Shown piece by piece: positions 10,921 through 23,050 of a DNA stretch of 64,000 nt. The translations under genes were made by a program, and so were the position numbers. Under the pieces are notes generated by a model that did not search any database, had not been told where the DNA came from, and was given only the letters and a program-made list of their open reading frames with translations. Each line of letters begins with the position of its first letter. Positions within the stretch are counted from its first letter, which is position 1. Source of the DNA: Hypholoma sublateritium FD-334 SS-4 (taxonomy: Eukaryota; Basidiomycota; Agaricomycetes; Agaricales; Strophariaceae); the NCBI GenBank assembly GCA_000827495.1, contig KN817539.1, positions 62,001 to 126,000 on the forward strand. The letters are read 5' to 3'.

Positions 10921-13900
10921 TCTAACCCACAGGCTGTGCATGGCCTCTGCTGTCCCACAGCAGCGCATTGCCTGCGCCGTCCTTGGCGAGGGATTATTTT
11001 AGCAGAGAGCAGGATAGGGGCCGATAATGGGGTGCAGCTGACATGCGGGTGGACAGAGATAGACGCGTACCCAGTGACCACCGCGACGGTGTACATGTGT
11101 ATGTATTCATAAGAAATATGCAATGCACGATTCAGGCCACCGTCCCCGGGGCGGTATTGCAAATACCCTGCGGATCGGGCCCGCGTGCGCGGGATCTCGC
11201 CCCGCCATCGCGCCAGGCGTACAGATGACCAGCGCGCTGGCGGGCTGCACAGTACCAGCACAGCGGCCATACACGGGCGCCTGTCCCACTGCGCCGTGCG
11301 CTGGCTAGCGCGTCCGTGCGCGGTAAGCGAGTAAGCGCTAACCCCCCTCAGAGGAGGCGCGCGGGGTCGCCGGCCCTTGCCGCCATAAGCAATAATATAA
11401 GCGCCGCGCATCTGCCTCCGCGGCGAGACCTGGGGCCGCTGCCAGTGGGGAAGCCACGCTCTGTCGGTGATGGCACGGCCGGAGATTGGCTGCGCACGTC
11501 CGCCGTCGAGCACCGTGCGCGGTCAGGTGCAGGCGCGCCTTCCTGGACGCCGTCTAAATGAAGTCCGGACCTAGTTAATCATCGCGCGATGGGCGATCAG
11601 CGCCAGCGGTGAGCGTACGTGCGGCTGCGCCACAGACGCTTCTGCGCGCGCTGCTCACGGCGATCGTTCGCGCTGGCGCGCCAGTGTCCGTCCAGAACAC
11701 CTGAGAGGGGGGGGGGGGGCACCGCCCGCCTCGTCCCACGCGCGGTAGTTATTCTCCGTACACAGCCTGATTGTCCTTATCGTCAGATACACATACATAC
11801 ATAAATACATACGGCGGCCCATGACCATGATCATCAATCACGCCGGGCTTGGCGCTCTCGTACACACGCCTAACGTACGTACGTGCATCTAGAAAGTCAG
11901 CTGCGCGCAGGCTGTGGGGAGGCGCCGCCCCACCTCGGACGCCGCGACGCCTGTGTAGTGGTTAAATAATCGCCGCAGGCGCTTCTGCCAACGCTGTAAA
12001 TTACGTGCGCGCGCCGGGCTGCGATCCCGCACTGTCTTCGCGCTGCCGTACGCTGAGTACATCATCATCAATGATCCAGGAGTCCAGCTGGGCGGCTCCC
12101 ACCCCAGGCGCCCGACGCGCAGTAAATCAATTAATATAAGCTAGGCGCGGTGCGGCGCGCGCCCCTCGCACCGCGCCCCGCTCGCAACTGAGCGCTGACC
12201 CGTAGTAGCCCCCAGCCCCGCGTCGCGTCGATCGCGCCGATCAGTCCGTGCGCCGCCAGCCGCGCTGATAGACTCGCATCCTCTCCGCGGCACCCCTCCC
12301 GCGCGCCTCGTGCGTATTGAGTGAATTTATAGAATATTGAACGCCAGCTGGCACCCGTACGACCCAGAGCGATCGACGATCGGGCCTCGCGCTGGGGACG
12401 CGGTGTCTGGGTGGGTCGTGCAGTGGGTTGCAGGTATATTGGGCAGTGGGCTGCAGGTATATTGGGTGTTGCGTCTGGTGTTGGTGCTGGGTGGGTGGGT
12501 GGGTGCTGGTGGACGAGCGCGGCCCTGCGTGCTGCTCCGCGGCGATCAGCGGGCGCGGGGTGGGGTAGCAGAGCGGATCGGCGGTGCAGCGGTAGGTGCG
12601 TATATGCTGCTCACTTCTGCTCCCTGACGTGCTCTGGCAGTTTGTGCCGCTGCCGGTCCTTAATTAGCCGCTGGCGCACCCCCTCCCCCGAGGTGGGATG
12701 CGGTCCCCTAGTGCTACGCAAGTGACGGGGTGTGGGGGGAGATGGGGGCGGAGGAGGTGGCGGGGTGACTGATGACATCATCGCGGCGGCGCAGATGACG
12801 TCCGTTCATGGCTCGTTCATCGGCCAAATTGGCGCACATGCACATGCCTCCAGGCGGACCCCGACGGTGCTTACTCAGGGTAGATAGTCACCTGTCAGTG
12901 GACTGGAGCGGTGGCAAGATGCGCAGCGGGAACATATACTACGTTCGGACGCAGGCGGCCAGTGATACAGCGGGGATGGGGCATTGTTGCGAGGTCGTGT
13001 GATGCAACGCGCTAGGCCGACAAGGGCTCCTTGTATAGGAATTGTGTAGGAAAGCACGTCCAGCGTTGTGTGTGTCGTCGAGGCCACTGACAGGCCTTAT
13101 CGGAGAAAACGCGCGCCTTGGATCTCGGAATCAACGGCTATGACCTACGCCTGTATCGTTGCCGTCGATCCGGCTTGCTGTATGGCACGTTGTTTGAAGT
13201 ACACTCTATAGGTAGTATTAAATGCTTTCGGAGTGACTTGGGAGCACCCTAGATTGCCCTACAAGCCTCTGTGTCCATCTAATATTAAGAAATGAGAAGT
13301 CAGTTACTACTTCATGCCTTTTTTATTCAATATATAATTTACATAGGTAGAGAATATGCGAAGCTCATGGTTGGGACCGTTTGACTACGACGTCCTGATG
13401 ACCACAGAAGGCGGTCAAGGCGACTCATTGCTGTGCCAAACAATCACTCAATTGAATGTGATGTTGGCACCCGCTTGTTTGAGTATGAGGGCCTCCTTGA
13501 CGGTGCAGAGACAGGGTACCTCGTTGCCGGGTTCGTCGATTCGTGTGTAGAGGGGCGGAGGAGGCGTCAACGGGCGTCCTTGTCGAGATGGACGTGCGGT
13601 GGGCCAGTCTTGAGGGGCCTACGGCGCCGAGGTCGTAGAGAGATGACGTTGGCGCAGGACGTTCAGAAGGACGCATCACTTGCACGTCCTGCCTATCCGC
13701 GCCCACTATCAAATCATAAGTGCAGACTGGGGTTACGTATGTGAGCGAGGGACGGGCAGGAGCAAGGAAATAATTCACCTTCAAAGCAGCAGCGGCAGTG
13801 GTGGCCTGCTCACTTCACCCCGGCGAACAGGGGGCTCGCATGTGCCTGTGTTTGTTCAGCGCCATCGAGCGGTGAGTGCGGCGGCGACTGTGAGTGCGGT

Positions 13901-14120
13901 AGTTCTCGCCGGCCGTAGAGTCTATGCGCGTCGTCGGCGACAGGGCGTGAAGGCGAGCGCAAGTGCGCCATGCTAATGGAGGTGGTGATGAAGGTGGAGG
14001 CGAGGGTGGCGAGGGCGGCATGCACAGGGCCAGCCCGGTGCGCCGTGCGTAAGTCCTTCTCGTCCTGCTCCATGTCAAGGCGCAAACGGAAAACAGGCGT
14101 TAAGGGATGGGCCAGGCGGA
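10921..14120. other. GC-rich stretch without a convincing gene
   Basis: Long but overlapping frames occur on both strands (for example 10,872-11,513 minus), rich in Arg, Ala, Pro and Ser and without domains. A 13-base G run sits at 11,707-11,719. A short direct duplication of about 23 bp around GGGCAGTGGGCTGCAGG-like sequence lies at 12,419-12,468, followed by GGGT-type repeats to 12,510. A more AT-rich patch lies at 13,190-13,350. No gene is supported. Confidence 0.5.
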
Positions 14121-14131
14121 TGATAACGTCC

Positions 14132-14625
14132 GGCTATTTGAGTATTCTGAGTAAATCCGTGTTCATGCGGCGGATCGTGCGTCCTGGAGGGGGGTGGGTG
14201 CTATATGTACCGAATGAGCACGCCGGACACGCAGGTCGGTACGTAGGACAAGGAGACGCACCTCAAAGAGCGGGGCCGACGCTGGGCCCGGGGTTACGCG
14301 TGCGGAGCGCGGTGGGATGCAGGACGGCCACTGGCGCAGTGTGGCGTTGCGCAAGCGCGATTGGCGAGATTACGTGGGGCTATTTGAGTATAAGTATTAA
14401 GTAAACCCGCGTTCATGCGCTGGATCGTGTCCTGGTTGTCTATACACGTCGAATGAGCACGACGCACACGCATACAGGTACGCAGGACAAAAAGACGCAT
14501 CTCGAAGAGCGGGGCCGACGCTGAGTGCTTTTGCCCAAATAAGGGTGACGGCCCGGGAGTACGCGCGCGGAGCGTACAGGGAGGGCGGTGTCGCAGTGCG
14601 CCAATCGCGTGGTCCTGTGATATGA
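14132..14625. repeat. Imperfect tandem duplication, offset ~246 bp
   Basis: The block starting GGCTATTTGAGTAT at 14,132 recurs at 14,378. Both copies share in the same order GTTCATGCG.(C/T)GGATCGTG, GAATGAGCACG, GGTACG(T/C)AGGACAA, AGAGCGGGGCCGACGCTG and a GCGCGGAGCG block. The copies have diverged by substitutions and small indels. Confidence 0.8.
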
Positions 14626-15680
14626 AAAAATAAGTTCGACGTCCTCGGTGAAAGCATAGCGAGAAAAAGACCCATCTCTGCATGCGCGCAGCTGCGAGTC
14701 CTCGATGCGGGGCGAAAAGGAAATAAAGAGAGTAAACAAAAATAAAAATACGCCGGCGCGCTTGGACTGTATATGCTGCGGAACCGCGTCAGCACCCACC
14801 GCGATCTCAACGACAAAAAACACGCCGAAACGCGCCCAACCGCACGTCCACCGCACGCGCGCTAGAGCTCAGGCGAGGTATTTCCTGCATACCCAAACGT
14901 CAGCATCAGCATACATCACAACCCGAAGAATAAAAAAGCACCCGAGCAGCGCCGTCGACGCTGCGGCCACAGCGGCGCCGTGGCGTTGTTTGCTTGGCTT
15001 CGCTGGGCTGGAGGTGGGCGTGGAGGCTGGGCTGGGGGTGGGCGCGGGGAGGGTGATGCTGATGTGGATGAGGGTGCTCGAGATGGGTGTGGCGCCGTTG
15101 GCGGTGGTATCGGCGTCGTACGCCGCGTAGTGCGCGGGCGGGTCGCGGAAGTGCGTGAATTGAAGGGGGAGCGGGCCTGTGGGGAGGAGGCGGCGTGGAT
15201 AGGTGTGCGCGGGTGTGCTTCCTGCGTCGCTGGTGAAGGAGGTAGGGAGCGCTGCGCGTGGAGCCGGCTCCGAGTCGACGAGGGGTTGGAGAAGCGCGTG
15301 TTGGGGTCTTCGGCGGCGGGGGCGTCGACTTTGAAGGGCTGCGCCTTGTCGTCACTCTTGGCCTGCTCCGAGGTAGGCGGTGGGCGGCGCGTCGAAAACG
15401 CGGTCTTCTCCCGTCGATGACAGCTGCGCAGGCTGCTGCGCGTCGTCGCCGTCCTCGACCGCCGACACCGACGCTGGCGCGTCTTCTGCAAGCGCGTGTC
15501 TGGAATAAAAAAAGGCAGTACGCAGCATGCGTTCTATTCTAATTGCGCGCGGCGCGGTGAGGTACTGGTGAGCTGAGCTGACGGCGGCGGCACACGAGCG
15601 GGCGAGAGCGACGGCGGCTCGACGGACTCCTGGTGCAGCGCGAGAGCGTGGCATATGTAGAGGCAGTGATAACTTTCGAA
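14626..15680. other. GC-rich stretch without a convincing gene
   Basis: Overlapping open frames on both strands (such as 14,916-15,491 minus) encode Arg/Pro/Ser/Thr-biased sequence with no domain. These are probably by-products of high GC rather than genes. Confidence 0.45.
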
Positions 15681-15687
15681 ACGTATT

Positions 15688-15775
15688 GAGCGCTGAGACC
15701 GAGGGCTGAGCGCTGAGGGCTGGCGCCGAGGGCTGAGCGCTGAGGGCTGGCGCTGAGGGCTGAGCACTGAGCGAG
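15688..15775. repeat. Minisatellite with GAGGGCTGAGCGCT-like units
   Basis: The block GAGGGCTGAGCGCT alternates with GAGGGCTGGCGC(C/T) for about 88 bp. Read on the minus strand it would encode repeated SAQPSAPAL-like residues, which explains a misleadingly long frame at 15,352-16,137. Confidence 0.75.
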
Positions 15776-17300
15776 GCGAGGACGCGTGGGGGGTTTTGGC
15801 TGCAACTTGAACTCGGACGCGTCGGGCTCCGACGCGCGTGGAGGTCACGGGAATACATTTGAATCTCCGCACCAATCCTTTTCGCTGTCAATGTCAAGTC
15901 CTTGGCGTGCTGTGCGTTTGCCAGCTCACCCGCCTCTGCAGCATGCACGTCCCCTCCTCCTCGTTGGCGCATACGACGTCGGCGCCCTCTGACGCAACCC
16001 CTTACCGCCACTGTCCTCCATCGCCGCCTCGCCCTGCTCACCGCCTTGAGGCCGAGCCCACGACAACGACCCGCCGCAATGAAGCTATAGCCCGTGCGCC
16101 GCATATGTGCACTCGACCGCTGACGAGCACCAGGCATTCGCTGTCCCTCACGCCCCGCGACCTCCGTAGCTCAGAATACGCACCAAGCGCTCCGGCCGCA
16201 ATGAGCTGCCGCTCACAACATGCTGCCGCTCGGCTCTCCACGTCCAGCGTTCCACGCGCAACACCGATATGCTGCGAGCCGACGCTGGCATCGCGCTCAT
16301 ACGGCAGACTCGGAGACATGCACGTTCAGGCGCGATACCGTTGCTCGAAGCACCCGCAAGACGGGTGCTCCGGTGCGCGGATTGCCTAAACCCGACGGAC
16401 TGTCGTGTCCCTCCCCTCCGAGAACGGTACGTACCCGCCTCTGTGTTCTCATGCTGCACCCCCTTCAAATTTTTCGCAGCCGAGACCCTCACGCTATCAT
16501 ATCACCGCGCAGTCGTAACCTGCGCTTCCCCACGACGAAGTTCCCCACCACGGATGTTGCCTGCGAGAATATTTCAACACCCACGCCCCCGACACATTTC
16601 CGTTCCTAACTACGTCCTGCCCACCGTCTGGCGCTCTCAAGGGTGACCCGCGCCTTCCGTCGTCTGCGCATGCGCGCTCGCGGCATCCCGCGCGCGGCAG
16701 CAGCGATGGTCGATGACGGACGTTGCCACACGACGGCGCGTCCCACGGCGCCTGCGACATCAACAACCCGCCCAGCTGCGACGAAGTTGTCCCCCACAGC
16801 ACGTGCTGCCGACGCGAACTTTGCAGCACCAACACACACGTTGCCGCGCCCGATCGTCTCGCGCGCTGAAGAACAAGCCGCGCCGTCCATCGACAGCGCA
16901 TGCGCATTCCCGCGACGTTCCGCACGGTAGCGGCCACGGTCTACGACGGCTGCTACCACACGGCGGCACGTCAGCCCGGGCGAGCACGGCACGGCACGTC
17001 GTCGGTGTGAGGTGCGTGCGGATGGAAGGTGCACGTAACGTGCGAGTGCGCGCGAACGCCGTGTGCCGTGGGGCATGCGGCATGCACAGGGCCACGGACA
17101 CTGGCCCACGACGGCGCGCCAGCATGGGCTGGAATACTGCTAGCAGAGGCGCTTATGCACCTGCTCTCTGGTGCCGCCCTTCCACCGCCGTGCACGACCT
17201 CTCTCACTCCAGTGCCCGTGCGTGACATCGACGTGCACGCAGGCTGGCGTCCGACGTCCGTATCAGTAGGTCTATGTAGTGGCTATCTACCTTTAGTATT
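15776..17300. other. GC-rich stretch without a convincing gene
   Basis: No exon chain was found. Blocks of the type ACGACGAAGTT..CCCCAC followed by ACAC(C/A)CACG recur near 16,535 and 16,778, which suggests an old internal duplication. Composition becomes AT-richer after about 17,290. Confidence 0.45.
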
Positions 17301-17860
17301 TATATAGCCTGTACTTATGATTAATAAATTTACTACGATTTGAACTTCAGAACGTCTTGAAGGTCCCAAAGAAACGTGTGCCTGAAAGAACTCCCAGTGG
17401 AAGGTACCTACGTGCAGCCTGAGTCTGCCTGAGAGCGACCCATAGATGTATATTAGGCGCGCAGATTTACCGTGTAAATTACAGTCACGTGCTCACGCGA
17501 CTATCAATCAACAAAGATTGAAAGTTCCTAGCGTCGCGCAGCTCCCACTGTTTTAGTACCACACCATGCCAGATCGTCTCCCGTTGTTTTGAACAGCCGT
17601 GAGTTCTCATTTCTCATACTGCGGTCGGTGCACTACTCCTCGGACACTTGGGGCACCGGGCATCTAAGGCTGCGTGCACTGGCCGCATTTCCTTGATGAA
17701 AAGATGGCATAACTAACCACCGCCATACCGTTCTTGCAGGCGTTGCGCGACCGTCCTATCTTCTTCACTTAGGCCTGAGATAAGTGAGTATATGTTTCAC
17801 ACTTCCATTCATGCCCATCCCTACTACCCATGCAACTTAATACATTAGAAAGCCTCAAAC
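17301..17860. promoter_or_regulatory. 5' region of the TET/JBP-like gene
   Basis: Sequence of mixed composition without coding potential, ending in an AT-rich leader directly before the ATG at 17,861. It presumably contains the promoter; no individual element can be assigned. Confidence 0.35.
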
Positions 17861-19484
17861 ATGTTCACAACGGACCCAATATCACTCCGTCACTTGTATT
17901 CTTTCGACGAAGCTGTGCAAGAAGGCATCGCCGCCGAGGTTGCATCAAGCCACCGCGATTTGGGACCCGTTGATTCGATGGACCCTGCGACTCTGAAGCG
18001 CGAGTGCGATGCGTTTTTTGGCCCGTCGCATCAGAACTTGCCGTCGCCGTCGTCGTCGCCTGAGGCCGAAGCCCGATCTTGCCTCCTCGAAGAGCTTCTT
18101 GACATGTCCCCTCTTAGCACACCCCAGCAGTCACCCCGTTCATCACGCCCCGCATCGCCTGCCCTTGTAACACATACGCCGTCCCCCGCAATGCCACCCT
18201 TGCCCGCCCAAGGCACCCAAGTCAACAGTAAGAACCGTCGAAACCGAAAGAAGGGGCGTGCCAAGCGTACTCTGAAACGTAAGGCGGAGCGCGAAGACGA
18301 GGATAAGAACGCGACACCACATCCTAGAAGCATCAAACGAATAAAAAACGCGGATCGTACGGAGACCGGCTACGACACGAGGGATATTCCGTCTGCATCC
18401 ACTGGGTTCATAGCGCGTCGAGATAGGAACAGTGGCAGAGCTGCCCGTACTGAAGCCTTGCTTCAAAATCCATCTTTTCAACTCATCAAATACCAAGAGG
18501 GGTGCGTAGCTTTGCCTACCAGACTGAATTTAGCACCCACTCTAACCCATACCCCCAAGTAGAAAGCCACGGGCTGTTGTCGACAAGGATGGCCGCGTCA
18601 TTGTTGTCGCAGCTGGCCATCCTGATGACCGGGACTGGGAAGGTGTCCAACAGTCTGGCCACGAAGCCATCCTGTCGGCGGCGACGCGCCTCAATTTCCC
18701 GAAGAAGGCACTGCGCCATCGTCGGGGCAATTTCCCTGCCCTCAACGTGGGCATATCCCATGGCGGCGGCTCCACGGTTGGTACTCTTTCTACACCCACT
18801 GCCCCACCCGTTGATTGCTGTTACCACCAGGAACCGGGCAACCTCCACCACGAGGACGAAAATTCAAAGGAGCTGGATGCGCTTGTCCGCCACCCCTCAT
18901 TCCAGCGGATAGCAGGATTTGCTTCAAGCGTATTTCATACGTGGGCACCGAAGCTCCACACCCACTACGCTCAGAACCTCGACGGGCTTCTGGAGAAGCA
19001 CCCCCGTTTGCAACGCAACTTTTCGAACAGCGTCTTTGCCGCGGCTGCTTTCAACTTTGGCCCGCGGACGTGTTCCAAAAAACATCGCGACTTTGCCAAC
19101 CTTCCGTATGGTTGGTGCTCCGTCACTGCCTTGGGTCAATACGATTACACTCGTGGGGGGCACCTCGTTCTGTGGGAACTTGGACTGATCCTCGAGTTCC
19201 CCCCTGGAACGACGATTCTCCTCCCTTCCGCTGCGATCTCCCATTCAAACACACCCATCCTTGCTCATGAAACCAGGACCTCTTTTGCCCAATTCACTGC
19301 CGGGGGACTATTTCGTTGGAAGGAGCACGGCTATCAGACAGATGAGAAATTCTTCTGGGGGAAAACACAGGAGGAACTGGCCCTTATCGCACTTGAGAAT
19401 GAGGCCAGATGTGAGCTGGGTCTTTCTTTATTTTCCACTTTTGAAGAGGTTGAGGCAGAGCTGCACCTAAGGGGTGCCAGGTAG
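17861..19484 (+). CDS. TET/JBP-like 2-oxoglutarate/Fe(II) dioxygenase
   Basis: Two exons (17,861-18,501 and 18,563-19,484) with one 61-nt GT-AG intron encode about 520 residues. The N-terminal third is Ser/Pro-rich with a strongly basic stretch (KNRRNRKKGRAKR), possibly a nuclear-localisation or DNA-contact region. The C-terminal 200 residues carry a double-stranded beta-helix signature: H388-x-D390 in KKHRDFANLPYGWC, GGHLVLWELGLILEFPPG, a distal H441 in AISHSNTP, and R452 in ETRTSFAQFTAGGLFRW. H/D/H would bind Fe(II) and the Arg 2-oxoglutarate. This matches the fungal TET/JBP family, some members of which oxidise 5-methylcytosine in DNA and which has been reported expanded with KDZ transposons in basidiomycetes. 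All expected catalytic residues are present and the frame is intact. Activity and substrate are inferred from family only. Confidence 0.8.
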
Positions 19485-20001
19485 AACATGCAGCACTGTT
19501 TTGTTGTTAGATATCTCGTAGTAAAATTTGTTGTAGATCCCGTTGCATGAATAAAGTCACATCATCTTGTTGGAAACTGCCCCTACTGGTTGAACGTGTT
19601 AAATAATTCTGAAAGTATGTGCACTTGAATCTGTCAACATATTGTACGCAAGTTCCATAGCATCTATTTGAATAGACAATTGGTTATATAAAGTATTGAG
19701 GGATTGTTTCGGCGTGTCACGTCCCAACTTGAAAGTCCAACAATCTTCTTCTCCCTGCAAGCCCCCTATAAAGCTCTATAGCAACTAAATCTCTGTGAAA
19801 TTTTACGAACACGTACTCAACATACTAGTATTTATTGATTCTATATCTGCTCAGGGTGCCAAAGAGTTAAAGGAGGATGAAATCTTTGTCGTTTCTTCAG
19901 GTTGTGACTCAATGTCACTGTCACCTTCAAGCTGCCGTATTCAGAGTCCCACCACGGCGTTACTGCCGCTACATCCTATACCGTTCAGGTCTTAAATCCT
20001 G
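19485..20001. other. Intergenic between dioxygenase and deaminase genes
   Basis: AT-rich 3' flank of the dioxygenase gene followed by the leader of the next gene. A frame at 19,795-19,995 has no family resemblance and could be an upstream exon or chance. Confidence 0.4.
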
Positions 20002-23000
20002 ATGCCTATTGGCCGCAAGCTGATTCGTGGCTTCCACAAGGCAATATCATCTGGCAACAAAAGCAGGCCCACAGATACGGATGCTGAAATTGGCGAACGG
20101 CTTGAAGAAGACTCGGAGCCAGTGGAAGAGTTAGAACACGACTCTGAGGTTGACCGGCGGGATGAAGTCAACCCTGGAACTACCTACTTCCCTGCCAATC
20201 TTCTTCCCCCACCTCCATGCAGTACTATACCCCAAAACATCTTAGCATTCAGATTTATCACCTCAGCACTGTCTATAATTGAGCAGCAGACACCATTTCA
20301 GGCCATCGATAACTTATCTTCCGAAAACAAGCACGCTACGGAGTGGGCGTCTGGGGAACGCAGAGAAGTTAGGATCTGTGATGCCTTGGCTCATCTTGCA
20401 GCTGCAGAATACAACGTAGTTGCGATTTCGACCAATTGGCATCAAAACTATGGAACACGCTCGACTCTTGGAATTATGGCTACTGGTGCCTCGTCTCCCA
20501 GCAGTAGTCGTTACGATCTTGGAGACGTGAACTTCACCCAGGATCTGGATCACACACACGTTCAAAACTCGGACAAGCAATCTAACGTGGACGATATGTT
20601 TACAGGAGTCGTCAAGTGGGGAAAAGGGTTATATCAGGGATTCAAGCTGCCATCGAAATGGAAAATTACATTCACCGATAATGCACAAACAGATAAGCAC
20701 ATCTTGAATAAGCGTAACAGCAACGGAAAAGGCATCAAAGACGACAGCATTCCTCCAGATCTATTTCCTTCCTTCGACTCCATCTCCAATACGCCGAGCG
20801 AATTGAAAGACAAACATAAAGGCAACTTCGGAGACTATATGAAAGATTTGCTTGAACATTGGTATTTGCCATATTTCACATCCCTATTGAAAACGTACTT
20901 ATATTGATGTTACTTTACGTTAATCTTAGGCAAGAGCCAAACCTGTCGCGTCATCTGTGGATTTTAGGCGAACTAATCACCCCGCCCCCAAAAGAAAAGA
21001 CCACACCACAATTGGTGAAAGCTCAGCGCAAACAGCTCTACAAGTATACACTTGCCATCTGCTGCAAGAAGATAGATCAACGATTCAAATCTCAGCGATC
21101 ACAGTCTTATTACAGTGCACTCTTGGACGTGGATCAGAGCAAATTTACTTTCACACCAACTTGCAGCCAACCCGCCGACGAGCTACGTGACCCTTCGGAG
21201 ATTCAAGCTCAAATTGAAACTGGAATAAGGAACGACTATGACTTTTTGACAGTCCTTGTATTTTTAGTCGACAAACATCCCACTGAACCTAACTCGGAAT
21301 CTCTACCACTTTTGACAGTCAAATTTCCAAACATCTTACAGAAAGCACGCGATATGATGTCAGCGAACCAACGCTACTCCTTCTACGACGAAACTACATA
21401 CGTTGAGTTTCATATCCTCCTGCTTAAGCTTCTGGCCTGCTTCAAAGATGTGGTACGGTCGCTATCGGAATCAAGGAAGTTCGATCTCAGCACGGAATCT
21501 CAGGCTGATGAAGCAGCTAAGTTCAAGACCAACGTGGACAACGGCCGCCTATATGGGTATTTGCTTATGAGGCTAGCACGAGGTGGAGCGTTCCGACAAC
21601 ATGTGCAGAACATTGAACCTTTACTGGCAAAACATATCGCAACTGCACAGTCTGCACCTAGACCAATTCCTGCCCCAGTTTTGAGCAAGGAGAGAGAGAT
21701 ACAAGATGGATCAGGAATAGACGAGGAAGCTCAAGAAACGACCCCGGGCCCAGACGTTGAGAAGGAGATCAACGAAGAGATTGACGCTGTGGAGGGAATA
21801 CCACTTGAGCAACTAGGATTGCTGTCAAATGCTTTCGGATCGTGGTTACGTCTTATGGTGGGCCCTCTCGATGCAGCAGAGATAATTGTTGACTTCGTCA
21901 ACGACTCTCAATTTCCTTTCCGAAAGATTTCCATCAAGCTACTCATTCCTCCGAAAACAAATTCTGAAACACTTCCATGGCGTGAACTCTTCAACAATTC
22001 CAGTCTCTTTCCAAAATCTGATCCTTTGGTAATTCATGGACCCACCAACGCCCAACTCAAAGAATTTCTCGAAAGGAAGATACGGGATGCAATTTTCAAT
22101 ACTAAATCCCATAGCCTTTCCATCCAAGTGCAGAACTCTTGGGAAAACAAGCGTGTAGAACAGTCGTTGAGGACTTTGGAACAATTGGAATCCTTGGCAT
22201 TTCCCAACGATCGCTTGAACGACCGTATTCAAGTTACCGAACTCATCAAGACCATCAAAAGCTCACATAGCAAAGACCAGATACGGAAAGCGACAAAATG
22301 GATAGAATATAATAAGCAACCTCCATCGGAACCTTCAATTAAACGGGAAACTCCAACAAGTCAAACTGCGGTGGAAGGCAGTGGCATCAAAGCCGCAATT
22401 CATTCTCTAACTGCGACGTATCCCGAACCACCTGCCGGCAGCTCGTTCTTTTTGGACTTTGCTCGAGAGGAGTCTTTTGGTGGAACACTGCACTGCGAGG
22501 CCTTCATGGCCACCCTGCTTGACAACGCTACCCATCCTGGAACTTACGATGCAGGCTGGAATTTGCATGAGAGAGAAATGAAGGTGAATTGCGTTCAAGT
22601 TGCCTCCCAGTGCAAGTTCTGTTGTTGGTCATGCTATTAAACGCCATATTACGTTTACAGGAGTATGGCAAAGTCATTGGGGTGTCAAAGCGCTGCTGTC
22701 CTGCGTGTTCTCACTTCCTTGACCTTCTAGCACAGCAACATATGCCAGTGGGACAACCCAGAGGAAGCAACAAGCAAGGCCTTCAACCGTTTCGTGTACG
22801 TGGATCCCACAGCAACGTCTCTGCATGCACCCTACCACTGTGGACTCCAAGCCATATCGTTGACGATATGAATACGACTTTTGGATCTCACCTGAGAAAA
22901 GCGCTTGTTGCCCTTATGCCCACAGCCGCTCCTTTCAGATCTCGAACAAATTCGGGGGGCTCGCAGACACTTTCTGTCAATAGTGCTGGAAAAGACTCAA

Positions 23001-23050
23001 ACAAAGCTCCAAGCGACACTCAAAGCTTCACCTCTCTTACAGGTACTTAA
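20002..23050 (+). CDS. OTT_1508-type deaminase-domain protein
   Basis: Three exons (20,002-20,861, 20,930-22,583, 22,661-23,050) with GT-AG introns of 68 and 77 nt encode about 967 residues. The N-terminus is acidic and low-complexity, the middle is a long helical region of the kind seen in large fungal members, and the deaminase signature lies near the C-terminus: H808-C-E810 in GTLHCEAFMATLL and C851-P-A-C854 in VSKRCCPACSHFLDLL. In this superfamily the His and two Cys bind Zn and the Glu shuttles protons. The second intron separates the two motifs. The family is named after an Orientia protein, is thought to descend from bacterial toxin deaminases and is expanded in basidiomycetes, where its function is unknown. 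The frame is intact and both motifs complete. It lies 517 bp downstream of the TET/JBP-like gene on the same strand. Substrate is unknown. Confidence 0.8.

Noticed and set aside
10872..11513. 213-codon minus-strand frame
   Set aside because: It lies across a composition boundary, has no domain, and similar frames exist in the other phases as expected at high GC.
14916..15491. 191-codon Pro/Arg/Ser-rich minus-strand frame
   Set aside because: Low-complexity by-product of GC-rich DNA; no start context, introns or homologous pattern.
15352..16137. 261-codon minus-strand frame
   Set aside because: It overlaps other long frames on both strands, is Arg/Ala/Ser-biased, and its middle is produced by the GAGGGCTGAGCGCT minisatellite.
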